Positions 49,824 to 62,903 of a DNA stretch of 64,000 bases are shown here, piece by piece (position 1 is the first letter of the stretch; each line of letters opens with the position of its first letter). Below the pieces are notes generated by a model that saw only the letters and a program-made list of their open reading frames with translations, searched no databases and was not told the origin of the DNA. The stretch is taken from NCBI RefSeq assembly GCF_031755915.1, contig NC_083380.1, positions 30,538,501 to 30,602,500 on the forward strand, in the 5' to 3' direction. Source of the DNA: Ziziphus jujuba (Eukaryota > Streptophyta > Magnoliopsida > Rosales > Rhamnaceae). Made by a program: the position numbers and the translations under genes.

Positions 49824-50203
49824 CTAGTTTCCCACTGTCGTTTTAAGGGGCAGAGAACTTTCAACTTCCTTTGTTTCAGAATCCCTTTCAGCAACAACCT
49901 TGGACATTCTGAACATCTGAAAAAAGCAACCAGAATCATCCATCAAATCAACAAAGCAAAACCAGATTTTCTGAACAAGCAATATAAGCATGGAAATTGA
50001 AGATTGGGACAAACCTTTTCGATTGTCTTCTTAAAGCAAGTTTTGTGTTCATCCATGGACGCATGGATAAACTCATCAATATGATCCTTAATATCCTCCA
50101 AGAAGGTGGCTTCATCCTTCTTCTTTTTCCGGCATGATGTAACGGGTGGCTTTGCAGGAGCAGAAGATGGCTCTTTTTCAAGCTGACTAGTATGGGATTC
50201 CAT
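49824..50203 (-). CDS. Small conserved plant protein of unknown function (two coding exons)
   Basis: Coding exons on the minus strand are 50203-50015 and 49916-49824, joined by a GT-AG intron in phase 0, giving 93 residues. The N-terminal ~30 residues are variable and Pro/Ser/Lys-rich, with a run KKKKDE near residues 26-31 that could serve nuclear or nucleic-acid contact. Next comes a well-formed amphipathic segment: FLEDIKDHIDEFIHASMDEH at about 34-53, then KTCFKKTIEKMFRMSKV, then an acidic tail. From memory, short proteins with the same HIDEFIHASMDEHKTCF core occur across flowering plants without assigned function, which supports a real gene. A 5' UTR intron is likely: an acceptor (tttgttttcaatag) ends just upstream of the ATG near 50219, and a donor lies near 50474. 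No known domain is recognised, so no role is proposed. Confidence 0.75.
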
Positions 50204-50474
50204 AATTCAGCAGTTCTATTGAAAACAAAAGAAACAAAAAGAAATACATCAAGCCAATGGGAGAGTTTTAGATATTCAAGCAAAATGAAAGGCGAAAACA
50301 CTCTGCACAGCTAAGAAGTAAACCAGTCTATAATTTATATAAATCCACCATCCATGAATTACTATTCACAGACTCCAAGATTGAAATCATTCCCGGTACA
50401 GTTGTGTTAAAATATAAACATATCTTGAGGCATACTATCTTAGCTGTTGAAATTATTCAAGGAGATATGATACC

Positions 50475-50540
50475 TTGATCTGGGTGGCACGACAAAACAG
50501 AAAAAGAAGAGAGACTGGAGGGGAGGGGGTCAAATATAAA
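50475..50540 (-). promoter_or_regulatory. Probable 5' UTR exon and core promoter of the small unknown gene
   Basis: On the minus strand, tttttatatttgaccccctc resembles a TATA box with a downstream start. A CT-rich leader follows (cagtctctcttctttttctg), and then the donor caag|gtatc at about 50474. Transcription start is inferred only from composition. Confidence 0.4.
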
Positions 50541-53226
50541 AAGACTTTCGTATACACAATATAGATTGGTCTCTACAACAAGCAACAACCAAGGCAACAA
50601 GCAAGTCTCAAGTGCATACGACACATACTAGAATGAAAAGGATTAAGAGACATTCAGATAGTAGCATAGCATATAAAATGCCAAAAATAACGTTGCATAA
50701 AAAGGGAAAATTCTTGAAAATCATGCTAACTACTCTGCCTACAATCAGAGAAGTAGAGCACCAATAAGATTCTAATGACATGACATCCTCTCTTCGAACA
50801 AGATAAAAATAATAACCGAGAAATTTTACAGATCACTGAAAAGGTTTAAAGCCTTTGTGTCCAAAAGAATTAATTAAAAAGAACTTGTCACATGACACCA
50901 CAAAACACAATGCATGATTATCAACAAACTGGACGCAAATAAATTCAAAAACGTTAAATCATTTCAACTATCCATAATCTGAAACTTCTAACCGTCAGTT
51001 AATGTTTCACAAAAAATATTAGTCTAATATTATGTGCCACAAATCTGTATGCATAAGTCTGTTCAATCCATGGTTCTCACAAAGTTTCAAGAAAAAAGAC
51101 AACCTTCCCATTAATTATGTGATGGTTAAAAAAACAGAAGCTTTCAACTTCTTTTAAGATCACAGACACTGTTACGGAGCATATCATCAAGAAAAACGAT
51201 CAGGAAATTTGTTTCTACTTCAACCATACTACAAACAAAATTATTTTTAATAAAATGGGTGAATATACAATTAAGCCAAATGCCAATGCATAAAATCCTA
51301 AATGATACAATCAAAATCAGGAGCGCCAAACGATGATAAACCCCCATCAAAACTCGAACCCATTAAGCTAGTAATGCAAACTGCTATTAAATAACAATGG
51401 AATTGATAAAAATAAATAAAATAAATAAATAAATAAATAAAAATAAAAAAACCAATAAGTCTCATCGTATACACTGAGAATTCTTTCTACTTCCCCTCAC
51501 GTTCACAACATTGACAAAACATGCAAATTTACATGTAGGCAATCACAAACAGATGAACTGCAGTTCTACTACCCGTCTGTCAAGAACCTACACGCCGCTT
51601 GATAGGTGTTCGATGAAATGCCACACAAAGGATAAGCAGATTCAAAAACTTGTCCAAAACTCCAAAAATAATAATAATAATTCCATGAAATCAATGAAGC
51701 TGGCATGCAACAATTGCGTTATTGAGCATTGGGCAGTAGTTTGAATTGACAAAATCAATCAGATTGATACCTGAATCTTCCAGCAGTTTCTTTTTGTCTG
51801 ATCTTCTTCCTCGCTATGCTTCTGTTTCTGAAATTTGTCATAAATATATCTATTTATACTGTGGGTGCAAACAGGGCAAACCGACTTTGCCTTGAAACCT
51901 CTTTCACCATACATATGCTGCCATGTGGCAGTAAATAAGGTCCACATGTTGCCACATACACTTGAAAGTTATTTTGATCCATTCATACTTTGACACGTGA
52001 TTAGAACCATAGAAACTGTAGGCATAGGATTATAGTTCGATCGCTTGGGGAGCAAGTTCCACCGTGGAACCCCATGGTTTTTCCCCTTGGCCACGCTAGC
52101 ATTTTTGCTTTCCTTTTTTGCCCTTGATACTTTTTAACACTTTTTATGTTCATCTTTTTTTTTTTTTTTTTTTTTTTTTGGCAATACGATCTCTTCTATA
52201 AAAATAATAATAACAGTAATAACTTCTTAGCCCCCACCCAAAAAAAAAAAAAAAAAAACTTCTTTTCTTGGGCTTGAGTTCTGTCTCACATTTGGGCTTT
52301 TCTTGCGAGCTCAAATCCAAAGTTTGGGTAGTTTTTTACATGAAAAATCAGCTTTCTATCACTTTTATGCGCATATATTAGTTTTTTAAAATAAGCTTTC
52401 TACCACATTTATGCACATATATTAGTTTTTTTTGTTTTAACAATTTTGCCAAAAATACCTTTACATGTTCAAATGCACATACACAGTGATTTCTTAGGTT
52501 TATAGCTATAAATTCTTATAATTATCCCTGCTTGGTATTATATATTGAATAATTGTTTTTTATGGTTGCTAGAAAGTAATTGGTTGTTTTGCAAATTTCA
52601 GTCACACTTTATTTTATAATAAGTCATTATTTTTTCAAATGAAACTCTTGATGGGGCTTACTGTTGATAAGGGAGGAAATAATTGAGGTGCACATTAGCT
52701 GATTCGAGACACCCAACCATTAAAACCAAAAAGGAAAATATATATATATATGTATTTATATATTATAGACTTTTTTTATTCCCTTATATTTCGATATAGC
52801 TATTTATTTATTTATTTATTTATTATTATTATTATTTGTGGCTTCCCTAGCATTAGACCCCAAAGTTAAAGGGAAGAAAAAAAAAATTGAGAATAAGATG
52901 TATATATTTAGACATAAACTTTGTTTCATCATTAAATCACCACCGTGAGTGACATATTTTTCATGTTCATAGCTGAAAATTTTATGACTGTTCTTTTTTT
53001 TTTGGTAGAAATTGAAAAATTTATGACCAGGTAACAAAATCTGTTGTAGTTAAATGTTATTAATAACAATTTCACAAAACAAATGGATATAGTATTAGCA
53101 TGACTCTTTTTTTACTATAATCTAAATAAGGATTATTATATTAAAAACAATAGCTTTATCATTCAAGAGTCTCTCAAAAAACTTATATAATTTGTAAATT
53201 TAACCCAATAATAAAACCTTTAAGAA

Positions 53227-53260
<34 letters not shown>

Positions 53261-53550
53261 TTAAAAGTTCAAATTTTAACCTAAATGAATTGTCGCCCTC
53301 CTAATTTTAATGAGTTTAGATGTTATTAAAACAGAAAAGACCTATTTACATGGATTTTAGACTCTTTTATTTATTTATTTATTTTCTTACTTTTATTTTT
53401 CACAGAAAGTAAACAATGAAACATAAAGCTTTATCACTTCAAAAAGACATTGAGAGAGTAATTTTATCACATTTTACTGATCCCGTTCATGGTCGTTACT
53501 TATTATGCAAATTAAAGTAGTGCATGAAATTAAACTGCACTAAGAATTTA

Positions 53551-53614
53551 ATTGCTACGTTGCAAGCAATCATTTGTTAAAAATTGCTACGTTGCAAGCA
53601 ATCATTTGTTCAAA
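53551..53614. repeat. Perfect 32-bp tandem duplication
   Basis: The string attgctacgttgcaagcaat with the following catttgtt occurs at 53551 and again at 53583 without mismatch, indicating a recent duplication. Confidence 0.9.
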
Positions 53615-54056
53615 CTTATCTTCAATTTCAAATCTTGTTTCTCCTTCTACTAATTTTTTATGCATTTTAATTATTTAACAAACGAATCTCTCAAGCCAAT
53701 CATGCTTTGTTGCCATGCTTGGTGGAGACAAGGTGGTAACTTCTTTTGTTGAATAGGCAATAAAAAGTATTAAAATTCACAAAATTAAATTATTGCTTCT
53801 GTCACTTAATCAAACTTTTGTGGTATTAAAATTTCAATCCAACCTGGAATGCATTTTTTTCACCAATCAATCTCACACAGATGTAACATATATATATATA
53901 TATAAAGAAGAAAGCTATATATTTATGTACTGGTGGTCCTCATTTATCTATGATTTGTCACTAAAAATTTTTTGCTTAGAGACAGTATTGCAAGGACTTT
54001 AAGATATACAATATGTGTTTGTGTATGCATATATTACGTGTAATCTTTTTTTTTTT

Positions 54057-54224
54057 TTTCTATATTTTCCTTAAAAAAAGGTGCCTTAGAAAATGATGCA
54101 TTAACCACAACATTTCTGCCAAGCTCTTACTGGTGATTGATTTCTATATTTTCCTTAAAAAAAGTGCCTTAGAAAATGATGCATTAACCACGACATTTCT
54201 GCCAAGCTCTTACTGGTAATTGAT
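54057..54224. repeat. 84-bp tandem duplication with a diverged third copy downstream
   Basis: Unit 54057-54140 (tttctatattttccttaaaa ... ctcttactggtgattga) is repeated at 54141-54224 with very few changes. A diverged copy of its core (aaaaaagtaccataggaaaa ... catcaaccac) lies at about 54377-54411. Confidence 0.88.
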
Positions 54225-56114
54225 TAATGTCCTGTCTGATTACTATTTTACCTTGTTTGGTTTTTACTTTTCAAATGGTAAAATTTTTCATAATTATTGT
54301 TACTATTATTATGGATTTGGATTATGTGGTGGAGAAGATCGGTTGGTGTCAATTAACTCTATGCCACGAATCTCTAAAAAAGTACCATAGGAAAAGGAGA
54401 CATCAACCACAAAAAAATGAATATGTGTCAAACTTTTTATCATAAGCAGTACTAAGATTAACTATTTTCCTCTTTATTTTTTACTAATTTGGTTTCTTAA
54501 TTTTATGTGGTCTACAAATTTTTCATATGAATTATTATTTCAATTTTTTTTTTATTTGAGATTAATTATGCGGTGGAGAGAAGCTGGTAAGCTAGCTAGT
54601 CTAATCTAATTAGCATAATTGATTGGTTATATATTTTACAAATTTATTCACAAATTAAGTTTTGAATTGCAGAAAAATATAGTTTTATTTTCCGTCCATC
54701 CAATCATGCATCTAGCTTGTGATTGTTATAACTAGCTAGCAAGCAATGGTAAGAGTATGATCTAACACCATAATTCCGAATATATATATATATATATATA
54801 TATATTCGCAAGTCATGAGGTCATATACATAACAATGCTATTTAACAGTTAATCAAAAAAGCAATGCTATTTAACATAATTGGTAGCTGCTCTTGAATTA
54901 TTCCCTAGTAACAAATAACAAGGCTAATTCTTGAATTATTCCCACGTTACTGCTTTACTATTGACCTCAATCACATTCATAACAATAATTAGTAGCAACT
55001 CTTTTTGTTTTATTTTATTTTTATTATTTTTATTATTTTGATGGCTTGGTAGTTGCTCTTAAAACCAATCAAAATGTAACGTATTTAATGGTGGATTCAA
55101 AAGTTTGGTAAACATTACCTTACAAAGTGCATATTATTTATCTATAATTAAGAAGCTACCTTTGAGTATATAATATTCTTCCCAAAGAGTCAGCAACAAT
55201 TATTCTTAATTTGAAGCATTAGCATACGACACAAAACCATACAATACAAGTTTTGAAATCATCAAAAGGATAGGTCTTGGAATTTATTAATATCGAAAGC
55301 AAAAATTAACCCACTTTTGTAAGCTCCAAAGAGGAGTCAACCGTGTCCTGCGAAAAGGACATTCTGTAGCAATCTTGCTCATATAATTGCCATCAAAACA
55401 TATTTAATTTGTCTTCAAGCTATAGTGGACGATACTGATTTTAATACCAGCCGGCAAAATGATACGTATTTAGGCCTAATAGCAACAAACAAAAGTAACT
55501 AGAGAAGAAATATTTGAAAAAAACAAAAAAATAAAAAACAAAAAATTAATTGATGAGATTGATCTATGTGTCTTTTGCTTGTCCTTGTTTGATATATATA
55601 TAATTTTTAATCTTCCATATCCCGAAAAAGGAAACTCAATTATTGAATTAAACTAATGATTAATTAATTAATTAATTAATTATATGAATAGTGCGATCAT
55701 CACGAACGTCACTGTGCCTTATACTAAAATTTATTTGTAATTGAGACAATTTTCAAAATTGGATCTTTTTAACACGTTTTTTCCTCTTGAGGTTTTGTGG
55801 GGTTAACATTTCTTTTGAGTTGTTTCTTCTATAGTTGCTCATCATGAGCTCTAACCTACCACTTAATTTGCTCATCTTTCTTAGTTCTCTCTGATCCATC
55901 AGCATTTACTTTGTTGGTTTCTATTATATGATTTCTTATGTCATGGTCCACTTTTGTTAAAATCACCACCTCCATAGAACCTGACTTTGCTGGTAGACTG
56001 AGAGCTATAAATATGCATATGCTCTGGTGGAGCTATATATGGTTCATGTTGATCTAGATTTTGAGAAGCAGAGAATTTAATTGCAGATTTTCCATACTTG
56101 TTAGAGAAAACATA

Positions 56115-57984
56115 ATGGCTAAGCTCAGTCAACAACATATGATTCCCAAAAATGTTCTCTCTTATCATGAAAAAGACACATACCGGTAAGATCACAGTCT
56201 CAGTCTATAGCAACCAAAACTTTCTCAAATTTTCCAATATCTTTGTATTTCAGGAAAAAAAAAAAAAAAAGATATTAAAAGAAATACTTTGTATCTTTCT
56301 GATATGATTTATTCTGATGATCTTATTTTAGGATATTTGTTGGTTCATGGAATGTTGGGGGTGTTTCACCACCTGACAATTTGGATATCCAAGATTGGCT
56401 TATTAGCTCACAAAGTAATAATAACCCTGCATCTGATATCTTCGTTTTTGGGTAATATTTTCATGATTTTTCCCCCCTTAGTCTTAATATATCCCATTTG
56501 CACATAATACCAATTATGAAATCTTTATTACGATTTTTTCAGGCTCCAAGAAATAGTACCACTGAATGCTGGAAATGTTCTTGGATACGAAAACGGCAAG
56601 ATTTCTCAGAAATGGAATTCATTATTCAGAGCAGCTCTTAACAAGAAATTAGCAGAAGATAAAGTGGTGGGAGTAGGAGATCTTAAGAAAGTTTACCCTC
56701 TAAAGGATATTGATCATAATCAAGTAGAAGAATTCCAATGCATCATTCATAAGCAAATGGTTGGAGTTTACATCTCTGTCTGGGTTAGGAGTCATCTCCT
56801 ACCTTACATAAACCATCCAAGTGTCTCTTGTGTTGCCTGTGGTCTTTTGGGCTGCCTAGGGAACAAGGTATATATATATAAGTTATTGTGGTATTAATTA
56901 AAATATTTGAACTTATGTATATGTGAAACTATTATTTTGCTGTTATTAATTTTCTGTATTTTCATTTTTTGTTTTTGTTTTTGTTTTTTTGTTTTTTTTT
57001 GTTTTTTCATAATTAATATAAACACAGGGTTCAGTTTCAGTAAGATTTATGTTGCATGAAACAAGCTTCTGCTTTGTTTGTAGTCATCTAGCATCCGGTG
57101 GAAAAGAAGGCGATGCAAAGCAGAGAAACGCTAATGCAGCTGAAATTTTATCTCGATCAAGCTTTCCTCGCGGTCCTCTGCATAATTTGCCACGCCAAAT
57201 CCTTGATCACAAGTACATATATATATATATATATAGAACATTCCAATTTGAAATCATTATTATATATATGAATACGGTACTATTAAAGAATATTATATGA
57301 TATATATAATTTTCTTAAATATATGCAGCAATGTGATATGGCTCGGAGATTTGAACTACAGAATTCACTTGCCTGATTACATTACTTGGTCTCTAGTAGA
57401 GAAGAAAGAGTGGAGTGTTCTGTTGGAAAATGATGAGGTACTTAAAATTTTATAATTTTTACTCTTTTTTTTTTATAATTAAAAATCAGATAATTTTATT
57501 TAATTAAGAGTATACATATATATATTTGGTATATAAGTAATTGAAATTACATTAGCTATTGAAATTAATAAAGCTAAAGATGGAGCTGATGAAGGGACAT
57601 GTATTCCAAGGTTGGAATGAAGAAGAAATTAACTTCCCACCTACTTACAAATACAATCCAAATTCTGAAGTTTATTTTGGTTGTGATCACAAGAGAAAAC
57701 CCCAAAAGATACGTGCTCCTGCATGGTAAGCATGATATATATACACACGCAATATAACCTATAGGTTGTATATATAATCAAATATTATTTTACAAAATTA
57801 ATTAAGGAATAGTAATGGTTAATTTCTTTGTAGGTGTGATCGAATAATATGGTGTGGGAAGGGATTGAAACAAGACCAATACAACAGAGGTGAATCAAGA
57901 TTGTCTGATCATCGACCTGTTCGAGCAATTTTTGCAGCCGAAGTTGATGTCTGCAAAGGATTTGAAAGCTTTCAATCTTTTTGA
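56115..57984 (+). CDS. Inositol-polyphosphate 5-phosphatase, compact type
   Basis: It removes the 5-phosphate from inositol phosphates and/or phosphoinositides, using Mg2+ and a DNase-I-like fold. Exons are 56115-56185, 56332-56451, 56543-56867, 57028-57212, 57329-57437, 57556-57725 and 57834-57984. All phases close, giving 376 residues. Motifs in order are IFVGSWNVGG (25-34), FGLQEIVPLNAGN, VWVRSHLLPYI, SHLASGGKEGD, the metal-site motif WLGDLNYR (238-245), PAWCDRI (325-331) and SDHRP (351-355). These catalytic motifs are intact. The protein starts only 24 residues before the catalytic domain, and an in-frame stop (56055-56057) precedes the ATG, so the longer N-terminal region of many plant type I enzymes is absent. 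Exon 6 has a second possible acceptor 18 bp downstream (start 57574) that restores family spacing (ELKMEL), which would make 370 residues. Confidence 0.88.
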
Positions 57985-60285
57985 TATCAATGAGTTTAAT
58001 GTTAATTAATCAGAATTTTGGATTCTAATAGGTTCAATTTTCTGGTAAATCTTTGCTTGGGAATCTGATTTTTAGACTTGTGTGAGTTATTTTGTACAGG
58101 AAAAAAAATAAAAAAATAAAAAAAAAACAAAAAAAAAAAAAACAGAGAATAAGAAAATATACATGTCATACCAGGTAGGTAGGCTTCACTATGTAAGCTC
58201 TAATTAGAATATTGCTAAAGTTCAATAAGGAAAAGATATAAAATTTCAAAGAAATCAATTTGTGGAGGTTATGTATGCATGATTGTAAATTCAAATAGTT
58301 TTTAGTGAAATTTACAACATATACCCCTTTCTTCTTTTACTCAAGTTCCTCTTAAACTTTATTATTATTATTATTATTATTATTTATTTTATCTAATTTT
58401 CCTCATAAACTTTGGCAAAGTCTAATTTTCCTCAAACTTTATTTATGATTGTATTTTTTTTGTTAGATTCTTAAAAAATTGATTGGTTAGTATTCAAATT
58501 AATTGGTTATATAACTAAAATTTATCTAAATCAAACTTTTCTTGATTGGATTTGATAAAATTGAAATATAATATAAATTATAACTTTTTGTTTTTTGGTT
58601 TTTTAGTAATGTCGTTAAAAAAAAAAAAGTTTTGGTTTAAACACATTTTACTCATATGAGGACATAAATTTAATATGCTTGCCTCAATTTCATCAAAATC
58701 TATCAAAAAAATATATATATATCATAGATGAGTAAATTGGAAGTGATACCTATATATATAGATTAAAATATCCATCAAATTTATTTAGTAAATAATATGT
58801 GTCAATATATTATTAATTGATATATTTATATAATCTAAATATAAATAAATAAATAAAATAAAAAATTAAATATTATCACATTATTTGATATATTATTTAA
58901 TAAAAAAATTTAGTAAGTATATCTGTAATTGTAGTATTAAAATAACAATGCTAAAATTTAGAGGAAGACTCTTCAAAAATAATTAATTTAAGGGGCAAAT
59001 TGAAATTGGAAAAAGATTCAAGGGTACTTTATAATTTTCCCTAGTTTTTTATGTGATTTATTAAATTTAAAAATCTTAAACTAAATTTGTTTCCTTAAAA
59101 TTGTATATTCCATAACATAGTTATGTAATTTGTAATTATCTAAGTTAATTATCTAATCTTTATTTGCGATTATCTAATTCATTCAAGCGTCTATAAATAG
59201 AAATTTTCTCTACATTATATAACACATTCAACAATATAACTGTTCTCCTTTATCTTTTATAAAAAAGTAAAAAAAAAAATAAAATAATGTAAAAAATTGA
59301 ATATAAAAAAAAATGCTTAATAGATAATTTAAAATGTTGAAAACATTATACAGTGTATACAAGTCATATTAAGATTCAAAATTATAAATAAATTCTATAC
59401 TTTGCCACCCTATAAATAAATTATATACTTGGAAAAGCCCTTTGCAAGATAAGATTGTGTAGCAACAAATATTAAAAAAATTTGTTTTAGGATTTGACAT
59501 TGTATGTTCAAACAAATATTATCAACAAATTTGAAATTTGTCAGAGGAAGATTCCATAGTCAACAAAATATTAGGAGGATTATTCTCAGAATTGTCGTTA
59601 GAATAGCCAACACACATCAAATACCGAATTGACATTACGATAGCCAACAAATAACAAATAACATAGAGGGGTGCTAGCTGCACTCAGAAAATCCACTCTC
59701 TTGTGCACTCTCCGTTATATATGTGAATTACACGTGTTATTTAACTTTTTCAAAAATCAGGTGCTCATTACACAAATAAATATCCATTACTTTTATTTTT
59801 ATTTACTAAATTGCCATTTTTGTTGATTTTTGCACTAAAAGTAATTTCCACGCACGTGTTTATTGATTTTTATTGCTTCTTTCGTGTTATTCTTTTTTTC
59901 CATAGTTCTTAATCTGTGTAATATTTAAGATTTAAAATATCTGATATTTTTTTAATATTTTTATTTTTTAAAAAGGTTAAAATAAAATTTAGATTCGAAA
60001 TAGAAATGGATAAAACTTTCATAATATTTATCAAAATTTTTATAGAAATTTTGGTAAAATATTCTCATCAAATCTTTAACGATTTAGTTAAAAAATTTAT
60101 AATTTCTATTGAAATTTTCAAAATATCCATGAAATTTTTTAATTTTTTTTAAAAATTCATAAATATTATTGATATTTAGTAAAAAAAAATTTATTAAATT
60201 AACTTCATTAATAATTTTTTTACCTTTTAATTGCTTTTTAGAAATTTAGTGGTATAAGCAAAACTAAACTTTTATTATTATAACA
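57985..60285. other. Gene-free AT-rich interval
   Basis: The 3' flank of the 5-phosphatase gene, an ATT run at 58360-58383, A-runs near 58105-58141, and AT-rich sequence. The last ~300 bp show repeated 'aatttttatagaaattttgg'-type phrases. Similar ones follow the hAT-like fragment (61420-61560), and they may be flanking parts of the same decayed element. Confidence 0.45.
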
Positions 60286-61145
60286 TGAAACTCAAGTTGA
60301 GAGATATGGAAGCTGAAAAAGAAAATCATCACGACTTAGATCCAATAATAATATTTGAAACTATAATAGAAGATGATGATGAAGAGGGCAATCAAATGTA
60401 TCATGGATTAGAGATGTTCATTTAGATGATCATGAAGGAAATTATGATCCAAAGATTGCTCAACAAGCTGAAAAATAAAGAATAAATGTTTAAAAAGTGA
60501 TTGCTAAAGAAGTAAATTCTAGTAGTAGTGATTCATTTCAAAGGCTTATAAGAGAGCCAACTAGAACTACTAGTCCTTCAACTCCATCAGGTGGTACACA
60601 TTTACGATTTGAGACTTTTAGTAGTCACTCCAGCTTCAGTGGTGATGAAGATAACTTTAATAAATTATCTGAATTAGAAGTTAAAAAAGGTAGTGGCCAA
60701 AGGAAATTACCAAGTCTAGAAGTTAGATTAAGTTCATTTATTTATGAACAATATTACACACATGCAATGCAAGATGAAGATCATGAGAGTAGAGATGCAG
60801 GTTAAGGGATTCGGTGCCTTTGAAAAAGACTATATACGTAAAGAGAAATCGATAATTGAGATGTCACACCAAGAAGAATATTCAATTTCTATGAATTTTG
60901 GATCTACGAGTGTTGGAAGTCATTTTCATAACCCTTATTCAATGGATATTTATGAAATATCATCAAGTAGCAACTCATGGGTACCATATCAAACTTAACC
61001 ATCAGAGAATAATAGTTATGCACATAGTCAACTAATAATGCAAGATCTATATGGTCGGTATATTAATAATTATATGCAAAATTATCAGAAAAATACATTT
61101 TTTCATAACTACTTTTTACATTTCACATCTCAAAATCAAAATGAG
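60286..61145 (+). pseudogene. Decayed hAT-type transposase C-terminal fragment
   Basis: From 60286 the translation MKLKLRDMEAEKENHHDLDP resembles the tail after the dimerisation domain of plant hAT transposases (a '..NLRLKxRDMEAEK' type end). An acidic, serine-rich region follows in pieces: EDDDEEGNQMYHGLE with a frame change near 60415-60425, then 60497-60805 (SSSSDSFQRLIREPT, TPSGGTHLRFETFSS, LPSLEVRLSSFIYEQY, MQDEDHESRDAG). A further frame change leads to KGFGAFEKDYIRKEK and a Ser/Tyr-rich stretch to about 61145. There are at least three frame breaks or stops, and no upstream BED or catalytic domain is seen. The hAT assignment relies on memory of the KLRDMEAEKENHxDLDPI-like motif and is moderate. 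Confidence 0.5.
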
Positions 61146-62903
61146 TAAAAAATCGATGATTTTCAATCACCCAGAAATTTTATGTGATATTAAGATGACA
61201 TTTATGAATTACAACGTAATTGTAATAATCGTTTTATATATTTTAATTAATAAATAATTTTATCATGTATGTATTTTTTGATATATTTTTATCAATAATA
61301 ATTCATCTGTGGCCATTAATGTTTATTATAAATCAATTCAGTAAGAAAAATATAACATTCATTCAATATTTTAGCAAATTTTATAATCAATTTGATAAAT
61401 GATGAATTAAATAAGATAATTCTAAAGTTTCAATAAAAATTTTCATTTTTTAAAACAAATTTCCATTATTTTTTATAATTTTTTTATCGATATTTGATAT
61501 TTTCATGTAAATTTTTGTATTTTAAACTCTCGATATTTTCATCGATATCGATTTTTTGAACCTTGGTGATATTTACCATCAATTATTTTTTTTCCCATTA
61601 AGTTATTTATTTATTTATTTGCTAAACGAACATTTGCATAATATACCATACACAACTTAATATATTTATTAATATTTGTTTATTTAACTCTAATTAAAAA
61701 TATATTGAAAAAAAACAAACTTTTAACGATCAATTAAACAGGGTACAATTAAATAAGCACAAAATAGCTATATTACATTTAAGTTGCTGGAATTAAGAAT
61801 ATATGCGATAGCATAAGCTGAAATTGATCAAGGGTAGTAGCCCTTTTTTTTTTTTTCTTTTTTTTTTTAACAACTCAAGCTCTAAACTATTTTTGTCTCT
61901 CTTTTTTTTTTTGGGGGGGGGGGGGGGGGCAAGCAATCTCTTCATTACATCAAAAGGTAAGGAGAAAATCATCGGTGCTCCATCTAATTAAAACGAAACT
62001 CAACAGTATGTAATTACTAAATTCCATTTGTTCCAAAACTTCCGTTTCAACCATGTAAATGATATATTGAATATTTATGTTATTTTAACAAGACTAGTGT
62101 TTTGAGTAGGAATTTCTAAGGAAAACTCACTAATCAAGTTAAAAAGAAAAATAACATCTAATATTATGGTAGACCAGTAGTGAAACTATAATAAAGAAAG
62201 TGAAATCGAATAATAACTCAAAATAAAAAAATTGCTATCTGAATATCCACTTAAGTGTCTTTGTTCAATACACAAATAAAACCCTAAGCCTATGAAAGGA
62301 GAATAGACCTATTAACTTCTAATAACATGATGAAAACTAAACCTTAACATATATAGTGTGCACAATGAAAATAGAAATGGCACAAAAGATATAAGGTAAA
62401 CAGGGTATAATCAAATTAGCCAACAAAACAGGATATAACCAATAAGTCAAATCTAAAAAATATGGTAATGTTTCACAGAGGAGGAAGTTCATCCACATGT
62501 TGCAGCCCATATGCTTTCCTCCACACATTGTTCCCGAAAAGTTCATTCATGTAAGCAATTTTTTTAAAGTAGAGGCAAAACATTACATTGGCAAAAATAA
62601 AATTGATCAATACTTTCATAAGAATTAGAAAGCAAGTATGTCATATTGAATATATATCAAAGCAACTATAAACTTGTAGGTATAAAGAAGTTAAGTCCCC
62701 CAATTAAACAGTAAAACCTACGTTTGCAAAGTCATATTTGTGTTTGTATTGAACTAAGGATTGAATCTTCCATATCCAACAAATGGTTCTTTAGAACTGA
62801 GATCCATAGCAGCAATATATTAAAAGATAACAAAATATTGTAAATTAGTAATCAAATTTTGAAATTGCAATACATATGTTAAATAAATTAAATTTAGTCT
62901 AAC
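61146..62903. other. Gene-free interval with poly-T/poly-G tract
   Basis: AT-rich sequence. A T-rich tract ends in a run of 17 G at 61913-61929. On the minus strand at about 62465-62545 a short open stretch (MNELFGNNVWRKAYGLQHVD) looks coding-like, but I cannot assign it. It may belong to the pseudogene next door. Confidence 0.4.

Larger units (their letters stand above)
50541..56114. other. Long gene-free AT-rich interval
   Basis: It contains a TAAA/AAATA repeat (about 51410-51445) and two adjacent 44-bp-spaced copies of a 'gctttctatcac.tttatgc' block (52351 and 52395). Also present are T- and A-runs at 52158-52180 and 52241-52258, TA repeats at 53229-53257 and 54780-54805, and the tandem duplications listed separately. 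The 77-residue ORF at 51511-51744 and the 72-residue ORF at 54227-54445 have no recognisable motif. Confidence 0.5.
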
